Assembly: GCF_037265215.1 (NCBI RefSeq) | Contig: NZ_CP147737.1 | Span: 1,706,001 to 1,770,000, forward strand | Length of the DNA: 64,000 nucleotides | Origin: Xenorhabdus griffiniae | Lineage (GTDB): Bacteria > Pseudomonadota > Gammaproteobacteria > Enterobacterales > Enterobacteriaceae | Direction of reading: 5' to 3' | Shown here: piece by piece, positions 42,319 through 51,984 of the stretch | Layout of the letters: each line of letters starts with the position of its first letter | Position numbering within the stretch: position 1 is the stretch's first letter | The notes under the pieces: model-generated | Database searches by the model: none | Told to the model about the DNA's origin: nothing | What the model saw: the letters and a program-made list of their open reading frames with translations, nothing else | Translations under genes and position numbers: made by a program

Positions 42319-43158
42319 GTGAGAAAAGTTTCCATTATTGGATTAGGGTGGTTAGGAATGCCATTGGCACAAGCACTACAAAGCGAGGGAATGCAGGTAG
42401 TTGGTAGCAAAACAACACCAGATGGTGTTGAAGCGGCGTGTATGTGTGGAATAGATTGTTACCAACTAAATTTGGAGCCTCAGCTTGTGTGCGGTGCAGA
42501 TGATCTTGATCAGCTGATGTCTGTTGATGTGCTGGTTTTGACATTGCCTGTTAGTGGTGTTGCTGGTGGTGGGAAGGAATATGTAAAAGCAGTACAACTG
42601 GTTGTTGATACTGCACTTTCGTATTCGGTTCCACGGATTATTTTCACCAGTTCTACTTCAGTTTATGGTTCATCTGTGGGTTATCTCAATGAAGATGAGG
42701 CTGTGTCCCCTGAAACTGAGTCAGCCAAGGCACTGGTTGAATTGGAAAACTGGCTGCATCAATTACCTAATACATCGGTCGATATCTTGCGTCTTGCCGG
42801 ACTGGTGGGAAATGGGCGTCATGCAGGGCGTTTTCTCGCTGGAAGGAAGGCACTCAGTGGAGGAGAAAGTGCGGTCAATTTGGTACATCAAGACGATGCT
42901 ATTTCTGCCATTAAGCTTCTTATTCAACAACCAAAAGGCGGGCATCTTTTTAATTTGTGTGCACCAATACACCCAAAAAGAGCCGAGTTTTATCAGTCAG
43001 CCAGTCGCCAGCTCGATCTGACGCCGCCAGAATTTTTACAGTCAGAAAACGCAGAAATCGAAAGTAAGGCAGAGAAAATCGTTGATGGTAGCCGTATCTG
43101 TCGGGAACTGGGATTTGAGTATCAGTTTCCAGATCCCGGCAGAATGCCAATGAGTTAA
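42319..43158 (+). CDS. yeeZ: YeeZ, NAD(P)-binding epimerase-like protein
   Basis: 279 residues (E. coli 274). N-terminal dinucleotide fold GLGWLGMPLA (8-17), then RIIFTSSTSVYG, NTSVDILRLAGLVG, VNLVHQDDAI and DGSRICRELGFEY. It resembles extended SDR/epimerase proteins; function unproven. The start is GTG 42319 behind GGGAGGG. In E. coli yeeZ also lies just beyond the his promoter, so this is conserved synteny. Confidence 0.92.
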   Translation: MRKVSIIGLGWLGMPLAQALQSEGMQVVGSKTTPDGVEAACMCGIDCYQLNLEPQLVCGADDLDQLMSVDVLVLTLPVSGVAGGGKEYVKAVQLVVDTALSYSVPRIIFTSSTSVYGSSVGYLNEDEAVSPETESAKALVELENWLHQLPNTSVDILRLAGLVGNGRHAGRFLAGRKALSGGESAVNLVHQDDAISAIKLLIQQPKGGHLFNLCAPIHPKRAEFYQSASRQLDLTPPEFLQSENAEIESKAEKIVDGSRICRELGFEYQFPDPGRMPMS

Positions 43159-43177
43159 TGAAATACCAGGTAAAACC

Positions 43178-43798
43178 TCAGCTTATTTCTATCATAACAA
43201 TTTTTCTGAAAGCGGGTCTTTCGGTCAGCAATTGATACCAGCGCTCTAAGTTTGGCAGGGATGGACGCTCTATTTCTACGTTTAGCCATAAATAAGCCAG
43301 TGGTGCCAGGGCAATATCAGCCATACTAAATTTGTTGCCGGAAAGGTATTGCTGAGTGCTTAGAGTGTCATCGACAATTCTTAGCCATTTTTCAATCTCT
43401 GCTAACAATTGGCTGATGATTTTAGGGTCACGTTGATCTGCCGGTGTTCTGACAAAGTTGATCATAAATTGTTTAGTCGGAGGGAAGAAGTTGCAACCAA
43501 CCCAATCCATCCATTTTTCAACACTGGCTCTTTCTTGAAGATCGGCGGGGTAAAGCGTGTCTTTGCCGAATTTCGCCGCAATATAGCGAACAATCGCGTT
43601 GGATTCCCATAAGATAAAATCGCCTTCTTGCAAACAAGGAATAACTGCATTGGGATTCATACGCAGGTATTCAGGATCGTTGAGTTTGCCAAATTTGCCA
43701 CCAACATCCATTTGTTGATATGGCACATTTAGCTCTTCCAGACACCAAAGCACTTTTTTCACGTTTGATGAATTTTTACGGCCCCAAATTGTCAACAT
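43178..43798 (-). CDS. gstB: Glutathione S-transferase GstB
   Basis: 206 residues: N-terminal thioredoxin-like domain (WGRKNSSNVKKVLWCLEEL, about 1-80, with LWESNAIVRYIA at the glutathione site) and an all-helical C-terminal domain with FSMADIALAPLAY. Closest in memory to E. coli GstB, with the shared C-terminal RWYQLLTERPAFRKIVMI. E. coli gstB is next to dacC, as here, where they are divergent. Start ATG 43798. Confidence 0.9.
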   Translation of the reverse strand: MLTIWGRKNSSNVKKVLWCLEELNVPYQQMDVGGKFGKLNDPEYLRMNPNAVIPCLQEGDFILWESNAIVRYIAAKFGKDTLYPADLQERASVEKWMDWVGCNFFPPTKQFMINFVRTPADQRDPKIISQLLAEIEKWLRIVDDTLSTQQYLSGNKFSMADIALAPLAYLWLNVEIERPSLPNLERWYQLLTERPAFRKIVMIEIS

Positions 43799-43950
43799 TA
43801 TTTTCTCCTTGAGAACAGTACACTTTTAATACTTGATAATATGACAATAAAATTGATTGAATAACAGAAAAATCTTTACGTTATTGGGTTGGAGTCTTCA
43901 TTTATAACATCCTATATTAATAGAGTTTTAGCAGAGAAAAAGGGCGAGCG

Positions 43951-45159
43951 ATGATGAAAAAAAGACAGCAGATATCGATAATTAAATTTTTTACTTTTGG
44001 CTTGGGTGTTTTTTGGTTGGCGAATATCAGTGTATATGCAATGGAACAACCCGCAGCGCCCGAAATTGATGCAAAAGCCTATGTGTTGATAGATTATGCC
44101 AGTGGAAAAATTCTGGCCTCAAATAACGCGGATGAGCGGTTAGATCCTGCCAGCTTGACGAAGATAATGACCAGTTATGTTGTCGGGCAGGCGATCAAGT
44201 CAGGAAAAATTACCACAGAAGATCAGGTAACGGTTGGTAAAGATGCCTGGGCGACAGGGAATCCAATACTTAAGGGTTCATCGCTTATGTTTCTGAAACC
44301 GGGTGACAGGGTTAAGGTGATTGATCTGAACCGCGGTGTTGTTATCCAATCCGGCAATGACGCCGGTATTGCACTTGCAGATTATGTTGCAGGCAGTCAG
44401 GATGCTTTCGTTGATTTGATGAATAAATACTCAGAAACACTAAAGTTGACGAACACCCATTTCAAAACAGTGCATGGCCTGGATGCAGCAGGGCAGTATA
44501 GTACAGCCTATGATATGGCACTTTTAAGTCAGGCCATGATCCGTGATGTGCCGGAAGAATACGCCCTGAATAAAGAAAAAGTGTTCACTTTTAACAATAT
44601 CCGCCAGCCTAATCGCAATCGTCTGTTGTGGAATAAAAACATGAATGTGGATGGTATCAAAACCGGACACACCAGTGGCGCTGGCTATAATCTTGTTGCG
44701 TCGGCAACTGAAGGACCAATGCGTTTGATTTCGGTGGTATTGGGTGCGCCTAGTGATCGCGTACGTTTTTCTGACAGTGAAAAACTTTTGTCATGGGGAT
44801 TTCGTTTTTATGAATCGGCAACACCGTTGAAGGCCAGTGATACCTTGGTGACGGAGAAAGTCTGGTATGGAACTCGTCCAGAAGTCGCATTGGGCGTGGA
44901 AAAAGATGCTTCCGTGGTAGTTCCTCGTGGACAAATAGGGAATTTGAAAGCGAGCTTTACTCTGGATAATGCTTCTCTTGAGGCGCCATTAGCACAGAAC
45001 CAAGTAGTGGGTACGGTGAATTTCCTGCTGAATGATAAAATTATTGACCAGCGCCCTCTGGTCGTTAAAGAAGCCGTGGCAGAAAGTGGCTTCTTCGGAC
45101 GTATGTGGGATCTCGTTGTAAAAACAGTTAGTGGCTGGTTTAACTCAATCTTTGGTTAA
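43951..45159 (+). CDS. dacC: D-alanyl-D-alanine carboxypeptidase DacC (PBP6)
   Basis: 402 residues. Signal sequence 1 to about 30 (ending NISVYA). Active-site motifs SLTK (S68, K71), SGN (134-136) and KTG (237-239) of the S11 peptidase family. C-terminal PBP5_C domain and a terminal amphipathic anchor (about 380-402, [18 protein letters not shown]). It trims pentapeptides on peptidoglycan. I chose dacC over dacD from sequence ([18 protein letters not shown]) and from gstB next door. Confidence 0.93.
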   Translation: MMKKRQQISIIKFFTFGLGVFWLANISVYAMEQPAAPEIDAKAYVLIDYASGKILASNNADERLDPASLTKIMTSYVVGQAIKSGKITTEDQVTVGKDAWATGNPILKGSSLMFLKPGDRVKVIDLNRGVVIQSGNDAGIALADYVAGSQDAFVDLMNKYSETLKLTNTHFKTVHGLDAAGQYSTAYDMALLSQAMIRDVPEEYALNKEKVFTFNNIRQPNRNRLLWNKNMNVDGIKTGHTSGAGYNLVASATEGPMRLISVVLGAPSDRVRFSDSEKLLSWGFRFYESATPLKASDTLVTEKVWYGTRPEVALGVEKDASVVVPRGQIGNLKASFTLDNASLEAPLAQNQVVGTVNFLLNDKIIDQRPLVVKEAVAESGFFGRMWDLVVKTVSGWFNSIFG

Positions 45160-45183
45160 CCTGTACCGATTAATATCTAAATG

Positions 45184-45223
45184 AAAAAATGCCAGTCGAT
45201 CTTTTGATGACTGGCATTTTTTT
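45184..45223. terminator. Bidirectional terminator between dacC and sdaC
   Basis: AAAAAATGCCAGTC, an 11-base loop, GACTGGCATTTTTTT. A and T runs on both sides serve both convergent genes. Confidence 0.9.
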
Positions 45224-45261
45224 AGGTGCTGCTGTTGAAAAAATCAGCGCATGGATTTTGA

Positions 45262-46569
45262 TTACATGACGGAGTAAATCGCCGCTGAGATAGCAATTGA
45301 ACCGGTCACAATAACAAAAATATTGCTTGGTTTACCTGCATATTTGCGCATAGCTGGAACTTTTTTGATTGCGTACATTGGCATGATAAACAGGATCATC
45401 GCAATAACTGGCCCACCCAGCGATTCAATAATGTTCAGGATACTTGGATTAAGTGTCGCGACGAGCCAGGCACTCACGAGCATAAAGAGGCTAGTGATTC
45501 GATTCAGCGTTTTATGCTGAACAGTCTTACCACGCGTGTTCATCATTGCTTTGTTCACAATACCGTTAAAGCCTTCACGAGCGCCCAGATAGTGGCCGAG
45601 GAAAGACTTGGTTATAGCAATAAAAGCGATAAATGGCGCAATATACTCAATAGTTGGTACACGGAAGTGGTTAGCCAGGTAGGACAGAATAGTAATGTTC
45701 TGTGCTTTTGCTTCTGCCAGATTTTCTGGTGACAAGCTCAGTACGCAACTGAAAACAAAGAACATGACTGTCAGTACCATCATGATGTGGGCATAGGCCA
45801 GAATGCGGGAACATTTTTTCTCTGCGTGCTCACCATATTCTTCACGTTTTGCCACTGCGAATGCTGAGATGATTGGGGAATGGTTAAAAGAGAAAACCAT
45901 AACAGGGATTGCCAGCCACAGGGTAAACAGCAGACCATTATTGCTTGTCGCAGACAGGGTACTGTCTTGCAACAGGTTATCAAAAATGGCAGTGTTCCAG
46001 TGAGGAATTAAGTACAAGGCTAACAGCATCAAAACGGTGACGAATGGGAATACTAAGACACTCATGGCCTTAACGATGGCTTTTTCGCCGAAACGGATGA
46101 TGCTCATCACTCCCAGGAGCAATACTAGTGCCAGCAATGCACGTGGCGGAGCATCTATCTGTAGCTGATGCACAAGAAAGCTCTCTACCGTATTGGTTAG
46201 TGCAACACTGTACACGAGCAGAATAGGATAAATAGCAAAAAAATAGAGGACAGTGATCAGAAAGCCTGCAACTTTACCAAAATGTTCTTCTACCACGCCG
46301 GTGATATCATCACCACTGCTTTTACCAGATAAAACAAAACGGCACATTCCACGATGCGCAAAAAATGTCATGGGAAGAGCAAGAATTGCCATGATAATGA
46401 GTGGAATTAAACCACCAATACCTGCATTGATGGGAAGAAATAAAACACCGGCACCGATCGCTGTGCCATATAATCCCAGCATCCATACTGTGTCTGATTT
46501 ACGCCAGGTAGTGTGATTGCTTTTGCTGGAAGCAGAGGATGCTATCGAACCTGCTTGAGATGTGTCCAT
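45262..46569 (-). CDS. sdaC: Serine transporter SdaC (HAAAP family)
   Basis: 435 residues (E. coli SdaC 429), about 11 membrane segments; serine-proton symporter of the hydroxy/aromatic amino acid permease family. Strong matches: WMLGLYGTAIGAGVLFLPI, MTFFAHRGMCRFVLSGK, WLAIPVMVFSFNHSPIIS and FLGHYLGAREGFNG. Start ATG 46569 behind GGAGATACTT. In E. coli sdaC precedes sdaB elsewhere; no deaminase is adjacent here, so the gene has moved into the dacC-ybjG interval. Confidence 0.93.
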   Translation of the reverse strand: MDTSQAGSIASSASSKSNHTTWRKSDTVWMLGLYGTAIGAGVLFLPINAGIGGLIPLIIMAILALPMTFFAHRGMCRFVLSGKSSGDDITGVVEEHFGKVAGFLITVLYFFAIYPILLVYSVALTNTVESFLVHQLQIDAPPRALLALVLLLGVMSIIRFGEKAIVKAMSVLVFPFVTVLMLLALYLIPHWNTAIFDNLLQDSTLSATSNNGLLFTLWLAIPVMVFSFNHSPIISAFAVAKREEYGEHAEKKCSRILAYAHIMMVLTVMFFVFSCVLSLSPENLAEAKAQNITILSYLANHFRVPTIEYIAPFIAFIAITKSFLGHYLGAREGFNGIVNKAMMNTRGKTVQHKTLNRITSLFMLVSAWLVATLNPSILNIIESLGGPVIAMILFIMPMYAIKKVPAMRKYAGKPSNIFVIVTGSIAISAAIYSVM

Positions 46570-46720
46570 AAGTATCTCCGAAATAACGCGGTAAAGTAAA
46601 ATTTAAAAACTACTAAACCCGTACATTAATTAAATGCACGAGTTGGATTTTTATATGAATAATAAGTTGCCTAAAATATGTTCATTTAAAACAAAGGATC
46701 TTCAACTCATCAGCTTTGTC

Positions 46721-46825
46721 TATACGCATTAAACTTCAAGCTGCAATTTATAACATGATATGAAACCTGATTTTTCCCCGCTTCGCGGGGAGAAATTACA
46801 TGCATCTTGAAGTGAGATTGGTATA
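46721..46825 (-). repeat. Palindromic intergenic repeat upstream of sdaC
   Basis: Full-length reverse unit TATACGCATTAAACTTCAAG ... AGTGAGATTGGTATA with hairpin TCCCCGCTTCGCGGGGA, 150 bases upstream of the sdaC start. Confidence 0.93.
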
Positions 46826-47482
46826 AATCTAAAAAAACTTAACCCCTGACTTTTGGTAGGGGAAATATAGTTATTTTCAGTGAAATGTACCGTGATCACT
46901 CTCGCAATTGCAAGATTTATATAAAAAAGGAAAATTGTTACAGATATTTATCTAAATGTTGAATAAATATTAAATAAAATAAAATGCGATTTTTGTTAAA
47001 GAATATATCATTATTTTTATTTTAAATTCTAATACCTATCTGACTTATTGCTTAATAATATTTACATATTAATGAAGTTTTCTTTTTTGGTGTTTGAATA
47101 GCCTGTAATTGAATTATAAATGCCAATATTTCTATCTTGATATACCTCTATTTATAGCCTAATTTACATTAACTTTTTGATAAATAATGTGAATTTTTGT
47201 GCATGAAATATGGCATTCATTTGTTGAATGAAAATGTGTTGAGTATTGATTATGCCTTAATAAGCGTTTTAAGGGTAATCAATTGTTGTGTGTGAAATGT
47301 GTTCTTTAACTCTGTGTTTATGAAGAAACAGTAATCATTTTATGGTTATATATTGTTAAATATAACGAAGGATTTTATCCTGATATTTAAAGCTACGATA
47401 AAGCGTAGAATAAATGTTAAAAAATTTCTTGAGCAAAATAATACCACGCTTTTTTTATGGATATCAGTTACACCAACTATCA
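46826..47482. other. AT-rich non-coding stretch between two repeats
   Basis: About 650 bases, very AT-rich (runs such as AATATTAAATAAAATAAAATG), with no credible reading frame, tRNA or terminator that I can see. It is bounded by two full repeats. It may hold sdaC control sites or be gene debris. Confidence 0.5.
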
Positions 47483-47586
47483 TATACGAATTAAACTTCT
47501 GGTTGCAATTTACAACATGATATGAAACCTGATTTCTCCCCGCTTTGCGGAGAGAAATCACACGCATCTTGAAGTTAGATTGGTAT
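47483..47586 (-). repeat. Palindromic intergenic repeat downstream of ybjG
   Basis: Reverse unit TATACGAATTAAACTTCTGG ... GTTAGATTGGTATA with hairpin CTCCCCGCTTTGCGGAGAG. A 73-codon open frame read from inside this unit is an artefact. Confidence 0.92.
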
Positions 47587-47619
47587 AGAGATATATGGCT
47601 GGTGCATATTTACATTGGA

Positions 47620-48228
47620 TTAATTTTTTACCCAGCCTTTTTTGATAAAAAATGCGCAGCAAAATTGGTAGAGTCGGGTAAGTTTGTTTTGTAAATGAGC
47701 TCCGCATTGGTTCCAAAATATTTGGGAGAAAGCGCACCCCAACAGGCTGACCAAAAGTGCTCCAATCATATCGATTGGCCAGTGAACGCCCACATAGACA
47801 CGAGACCAGGCAATGGCACAGGCGATGATCATCAGAGATAAACCTAACCAAATGCGGTGCCAAAATATAAATGCCAGAGCAAAAGTAAAGACTGCTGTGC
47901 CGTGGTTACTGGGAAAGGATTCTGTAGGAGCATGATAGAGAAAATTATAGCCAAAACCTTCAACAAATGGCCGGGCATGTGGAACGATTATTCCGATGAT
48001 ATAGGAGGTCGCCATGCCAAAAGCAAAAGCAATGCAAGATTTACTGACAACAATGCGTTGAGATGTGATGGCTCTTTCTTTTCCCCAAAGCCAGCAAATG
48101 GCCAATGTGATAGGGTAAATAAATACGCAATATTTCGCTATAAAGATGGCAAGCGAGATCATTGCTGGTGGTGAATCTGGGGTTGCATTGATAAAAGTAA
48201 ACAAATTGTGGTTAAGTTGTTCTAGCAA
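47620..48228 (-). CDS. ybjG: Undecaprenyl-diphosphatase YbjG (PAP2 family)
   Basis: 202 residues, inner membrane, about five to six segments. PAP2 phosphatase motifs: VPHARPFVE, PSNHGTAVF and SRVYVGVHWPIDMIG. It recycles undecaprenyl pyrophosphate for wall synthesis. The start is taken as TTG 48228: it aligns with the E. coli N-terminus (MLENLN versus LLEQLN) and has GAGG six bases upstream, whereas the GTG at 48240 has no ribosome-binding site. It is followed by a repeat. Confidence 0.88.
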   Translation of the reverse strand: MLEQLNHNLFTFINATPDSPPAMISLAIFIAKYCVFIYPITLAICWLWGKERAITSQRIVVSKSCIAFAFGMATSYIIGIIVPHARPFVEGFGYNFLYHAPTESFPSNHGTAVFTFALAFIFWHRIWLGLSLMIIACAIAWSRVYVGVHWPIDMIGALLVSLLGCAFSQIFWNQCGAHLQNKLTRLYQFCCAFFIKKGWVKN

Positions 48229-48435
48229 AGTCAGCCTCACAAGCGAGATATTTACGTAAACAGGGTGATTTTATTTTATCAACTCATTGTTAACAATTAT
48301 AATTTCACATAAAAAAGCGAATTACATTGATTCATAACTTTATTTAATGTTTGTTGATGTTGCATGAGTAAATAATATAGGGATTGCAATAATAATGAAA
48401 GATAACCACTATCTTGCAAGTCATTCGTGACTAAC

Positions 48436-48513
48436 AAAAAACCCGATAGCCTTTAACCAAAGTGGGTGACTATCGGGCTCCTCAATATGGGGACATCAAA
48501 GAAAAGCAGTGGC
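48436..48513 (-). ncRNA. rybB: Small regulatory RNA RybB
   Basis: 78 nt. The 5' end GCCACTGCTTTTCTTTGATG continues TCCCCAT and is identical, as I recall it, to the conserved seed of enterobacterial RybB. The 3' end is an intrinsic terminator: CCCGATAG/CTATCGGG with TTTTTT. The terminator arms differ from E. coli while the seed is unchanged. RybB is an Hfq-dependent RNA made under envelope stress that represses outer-membrane porin mRNAs. The location near ybjG matches E. coli. Confidence 0.93.
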
Positions 48514-48518
48514 AATAA

Positions 48519-48547
48519 TTAAGACTGCATTATGATGTGAAAGTTCT
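48519..48547 (-). promoter_or_regulatory. Apparent sigma-E promoter of rybB
   Basis: On the minus strand AGAACTTT (48547-48540) and TCTTAA (48524-48519), with 15 bases between, six bases before the RybB 5' end. This resembles the sigma-E pattern GGAACTT / TCTGA. Confidence 0.7.
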
Positions 48548-48621
48548 CATCCTTGAGAAAAAAATCGCGAAATTTTTTCAAGAAGGTGGCATTTTTCGAA
48601 GGGCAAATATGGTTAAGGCTC

Positions 48622-48668
48622 CCGCTATCCAGGAGGGAGACAGTTTCTGGCTGGATAGCGGTTTTTTT
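48622..48668 (+). terminator. Plus-strand intrinsic terminator without an annotated gene
   Basis: CCGCTATCCAG and CTGGATAGCGG form an 11-bp perfect stem around an 18-base loop, followed by TTTTTTT on the plus strand only. grxA and ybjG, on either side, are both on the minus strand. It would terminate a short plus-strand transcript divergent from rybB. Confidence 0.65.
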
Positions 48669-48689
48669 GTCAACTGATTTTACAGCTAA

Positions 48690-48953
48690 TTATTGGTACA
48701 GTTCCAGATTGTCTTTAGCATAAGCTTCAAAATCTGTATAGCCACCGATATGTTTCTCGTCAATGAAGATCTGGGGAACAGTCTCAACAGGTTTACCCAC
48801 CGTTTTTGATAAGTCGTCTTTGGTGATGTTTTCAGCCCAGATATCGACATAGCGATAATCAAAGTCGTCGCGTACTTTTTTTAGTTTTTCAGCGAGTTCT
48901 TTGGCACGAACGCAATAAGGACAACCAGGGCGGCCAAAAATGACAGTGTACAT
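48690..48953 (-). CDS. grxA: Glutaredoxin 1
   Basis: 87 residues (E. coli 85). Active site GCPYC (C11, C14) followed by VRAKELAEKL; cis-proline segment VPQIFIDEKHIGGYTDFE. Reduces disulfides, including ribonucleotide reductase, with glutathione. Start ATG 48953. Divergent from ybjC, as in E. coli. Confidence 0.95.
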   Translation of the reverse strand: MYTVIFGRPGCPYCVRAKELAEKLKKVRDDFDYRYVDIWAENITKDDLSKTVGKPVETVPQIFIDEKHIGGYTDFEAYAKDNLELYQ

Positions 48954-49161
48954 ACAAACTCCTTAGTGGTAATGATCATGAACTTCATAGAATGTCATCT
49001 GAAGTTACTATGCTTGTAAATGTTAACAAAAAAAAGCAGGAATTACCTTTTGTTGTAATTAGCCCTGCCGATAAACGGAATTTAGATATGATAGACTTAC
49101 TCAGTAACAGAAATCTATTGAGTAACGGAAATTCTATTTTTAAGCTGGAACAGGTTAAAGA

Positions 49162-49473
49162 ATGAAAATGAACCCATCAAAAGAGATGCGCTCATTGGCT
49201 GACATGCCTAAGTTAGTCATTTTATTGGAAATATTTGGCGTGGGGCTGTTGATTCTGGCTTACTTGTCAATAACTGATAGCATAATTCTATCGCCTTTAC
49301 TAATGACGACAGAAGCACACATTGCTATGATTTTATTGGGTATCGGTTGCTTGATTCCAGCAGCTATCCATATTATCTGTCGTGCAGTCTATAATCTTTC
49401 CTTTTTGGGAATTGATCATAAGAAAGCAGATAAAAGCCATCAGATTGTCACTGATGATGAAAAAACAAAATAG
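49162..49473 (+). CDS. ybjC: DUF1418 membrane protein YbjC
   Basis: 103 residues, two hydrophobic segments (about 17-36, VILLEIFGVGLLILAYLS; about 54-75, IAMILLGIGCLIPAAIHII) and a charged C-terminus. It aligns with E. coli YbjC (MPKLVILLEIFG versus LPKGVLILEFIG). Function unknown. ATG 49162 has AGG at a usable distance. E. coli nfsA and rimK, which lie between ybjC and ybjN, are absent here. Confidence 0.85.
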   Translation: MKMNPSKEMRSLADMPKLVILLEIFGVGLLILAYLSITDSIILSPLLMTTEAHIAMILLGIGCLIPAAIHIICRAVYNLSFLGIDHKKADKSHQIVTDDEKTK

Positions 49474-49556
49474 ATTAATTATTGTACATGCGGCTGCTTG
49501 CTGGGAAGTTCCCTTAGGTAGCATGTGTAACTTCTCGGTCATATGAGGTTAATTCG

Positions 49557-50066
49557 ATGGATTCTATGGTTACTCCCGATTTGTCAATTTTGCGCACGTG
49601 GCTTGAACAGCTCAAGATCTCTTATTTTGAGAATGATTCAGGCACAGTCTTGCATTTGCCTCATATGCAGAATATTGATGGCTTGTTTGATGCCAAGATC
49701 GATCTGTTGGGTGATGTTGTATTGCTTTCTGCTTTGGCCGAAGTCAGGCCAACTGCGATAATTCCATTGGTTGCTAATTTGAGTCAGATTAATGCGTGTT
49801 CTCTGACTGTGAAGGCATTTATCGATGTTCAGGATGAAAATTTGCCTAAATTGATTGTTTGTCAGGCTTTCCCTATTGCTGCTGGCATGACATTCAGACA
49901 ATTCTCCAATTTCATGCAGCAGGGTGAAGAGCAAATTGCGAATGTAATTTTTGAAATTCACAGCAATAATCTTCTCTATGTCAATAGTGATATGGAAAGT
50001 GAGGTGGAAGTTGAAGATGAAGAATCCTTAACTTCAACGAAAACATCAACATTTACTTTGCACTAA
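49557..50066 (+). CDS. ybjN: YbjN, YbjN-domain protein
   Basis: 169 residues (E. coli 158); YbjN domain with [22 protein letters not shown], described in two parts [11 protein letters not shown] and [11 protein letters not shown], and [22 protein letters not shown], likewise [11 protein letters not shown] and [11 protein letters not shown]. Multicopy effects on motility and stress are reported in E. coli; biochemical role unknown, related to type III secretion chaperone folds. Acidic C-terminal tail ([11 protein letters not shown]). Confidence 0.9.
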   Translation: MDSMVTPDLSILRTWLEQLKISYFENDSGTVLHLPHMQNIDGLFDAKIDLLGDVVLLSALAEVRPTAIIPLVANLSQINACSLTVKAFIDVQDENLPKLIVCQAFPIAAGMTFRQFSNFMQQGEEQIANVIFEIHSNNLLYVNSDMESEVEVEDEESLTSTKTSTFTLH

Positions 50067-50092
50067 TATTTTTTTTGATATGGTTTTTTACG

Positions 50093-51226
50093 ATGCAATG
50101 TGCGCAGTATACCGCGGGGCATTGTCACTCTTGCCAGTGGCTCGATAAGTCCTATTCACAGCAATTATATGATAAACAACAACATTTAAAGCAACTTTTA
50201 CAGGAAGGATCAGTATTACATTGGTTGCCACCAGTAAGTAGCAAAACAAGTGAGTTCCGTAATAAAGCCAAGATGGTGGTCAGTGGCAGTGTTGAACGTC
50301 CATTGCTTGGTATGTTGCATCGTGATGGCAGAACGGTGGATCTCTGTGACTGTCCGTTGTATCCAAAATACTTTCAGACGGTATTTGCAGTCATAAAAAC
50401 ATTTATCGCCAAAGCTGGTTTGGTTCCGTACAACGTTGAACGTCGGAAAGGGGAATTAAAATATATTCTTCTGACGGAAAGCCGCGCTAATGGCGAAATA
50501 ATGCTGCGCTTTGTCTTGCGTTCGGAAACAAAGCTGGCTCAATTAGCGCAGGTTTTGCCTTGGCTGAAGGAACAATTGCCACAAGCAACAGTGATCTCCG
50601 CTAATATTCAGCCAACCCATATGGCAATTCTGGAAGGTGAGAAGGAAATCATTTTTACCGAACGTAAGATGCTACAGGAAACTTTTAACGGTATTCCGCT
50701 GTACATCCGCCCGCGTAGTTTTTTCCAGACAAATCCAGATATTGCTTCAGCGCTGTATGCCACAGCGGGGCGCTGGGTTAGGGAACTAAACATTAGCAGT
50801 ATGTGGGATCTGTTTTGTGGTGCTGGCGGTTTTGGTTTGCATTGTGCAGACCAAAAAACCCGATTGACAGGGATTGAGATCAGTGCTGAAGCAATTAGTT
50901 GTGCTAGAAGTTCTGCCAAAAGCCTGGGGTTGGAGCAGGTGGATTTTCAGGCATTAGATTCCACTCATTTTGCCCTTGATAAATCACAATTACCTGAGTT
51001 AGTGCTGGTAAACCCTCCGAGAAGAGGAATTGGTAAAGAGCTATGTGAATACCTTAGCCGGATGGCACCTAAATTTGTTCTCTATTCGAGCTGTAATGCT
51101 CAGACGATGGCGAAAGATATCACGATGCTTAAACAATATCGAATAGAAAAAGTACAGTTATTCGATATGTTTCCTCATACTGAACATTATGAAGCACTGG
51201 CACTGTTAGTTCTTAATGTAAGCTAA
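50093..51226 (+). CDS. rlmC: 23S rRNA (uracil-747-C5)-methyltransferase RlmC
   Basis: 377 residues (E. coli 375). Fe-S cluster cysteines C3, C11, C14 ([14 protein letters not shown]) and C87 (CDCPLYP); SAM domain with [15 protein letters not shown]; catalytic Cys in [24 protein letters not shown] motif. ATG 50093 matches the E. coli N-terminus; a TTG at 50075 would add six hydrophobic residues. No obvious ribosome-binding site precedes the ATG, so translation may depend on ybjN just upstream. Confidence 0.94.
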   Translation: MQCAQYTAGHCHSCQWLDKSYSQQLYDKQQHLKQLLQEGSVLHWLPPVSSKTSEFRNKAKMVVSGSVERPLLGMLHRDGRTVDLCDCPLYPKYFQTVFAVIKTFIAKAGLVPYNVERRKGELKYILLTESRANGEIMLRFVLRSETKLAQLAQVLPWLKEQLPQATVISANIQPTHMAILEGEKEIIFTERKMLQETFNGIPLYIRPRSFFQTNPDIASALYATAGRWVRELNISSMWDLFCGAGGFGLHCADQKTRLTGIEISAEAISCARSSAKSLGLEQVDFQALDSTHFALDKSQLPELVLVNPPRRGIGKELCEYLSRMAPKFVLYSSCNAQTMAKDITMLKQYRIEKVQLFDMFPHTEHYEALALLVLNVS

Positions 51227-51247
51227 CAATCTGATATCTTGGTTACT

Positions 51248-51272
51248 CCGTGATAATGGTAAGTTATCACGG
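51248..51272. terminator. Stem-loop between convergent rlmC and artM
   Basis: CCGTGATAA, 7-base loop, TTATCACGG. No U tract on either strand; probably an RNA-end-protecting or factor-dependent terminator hairpin. Confidence 0.5.
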
Positions 51273-51312
51273 GTAAGAATGGTGAAATCAGATAATTAAG
51301 TGTGAATGCTGA

Positions 51313-51984
51313 TTAATTGCGATGTTCAAATGATAAAGCACGCTGTTCAATTAAACGCATCAGCAGTGTCAAAAGACCATTTATGCAAAGGTAAATAATG
51401 CCTGCGGCAATAAATATTGTTGCATCGTAACTACGCCCAAATTGAAGCTGGCTGTATCCCATGATGTCTAATAAGGTGATTGTACTGGCTAGTGAAGTGC
51501 TCTTGAAAATCAACACGACTTCATTGGAATAGGAAGAGAGTGCTCGCTTAAGAGCATAAGGTAGCAAGATGCGCATAGAATGCATTTTGGACATACCAAG
51601 AGCCTGACAAGATTGCCATTGTCCGGCAGGAATTGCTTTAACAGCGCCGTAAAATAGCAGGGTTGAGTAGGCTGCACTGTTCAATGTAAGTGTGACCATT
51701 GCACAGAGCCACGGCTCTGATATAAGTTGCCAGAACCACGGATATTCCTTGAGTGATGGAAATTGCCCCGGCCCATAGTAAATTAAGAAGAACTGAACGA
51801 GGAGCGGGGTCCCGGTAAATAGTGTGATATAGCCTCTGACCAATTGAGAAAGTGCAGGCAGTTTCATTGTCAGAATCATGGTCAAGACAATGGATAGCAT
51901 GAATGCGGCCAGCAATGCTGAGAAAGTCAAACTGAGGCTGGTTTGTAAGCCAGGTAAAATTTCTTTGATATATTCAAACATCAT
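51313..51984 (-). CDS. artM: Arginine ABC transporter permease ArtM
   Basis: 223 residues (E. coli 222), about five membrane segments. The EAA loop that contacts the ATPase is [20 protein letters not shown]. HisMQ/GlnP-type polar amino acid permease. Four-base overlap with artQ. Last gene of the artPIQM cluster. Confidence 0.93.
   Translation of the reverse strand: MMFEYIKEILPGLQTSLSLTFSALLAAFMLSIVLTMILTMKLPALSQLVRGYITLFTGTPLLVQFFLIYYGPGQFPSLKEYPWFWQLISEPWLCAMVTLTLNSAAYSTLLFYGAVKAIPAGQWQSCQALGMSKMHSMRILLPYALKRALSSYSNEVVLIFKSTSLASTITLLDIMGYSQLQFGRSYDATIFIAAGIIYLCINGLLTLLMRLIEQRALSFEHRN

Noticed and set aside
47346..47567. Minus-strand 73-codon open frame
   Set aside because: It starts inside a palindromic repeat and runs into AT-rich non-coding DNA; no domain or ribosome-binding site.
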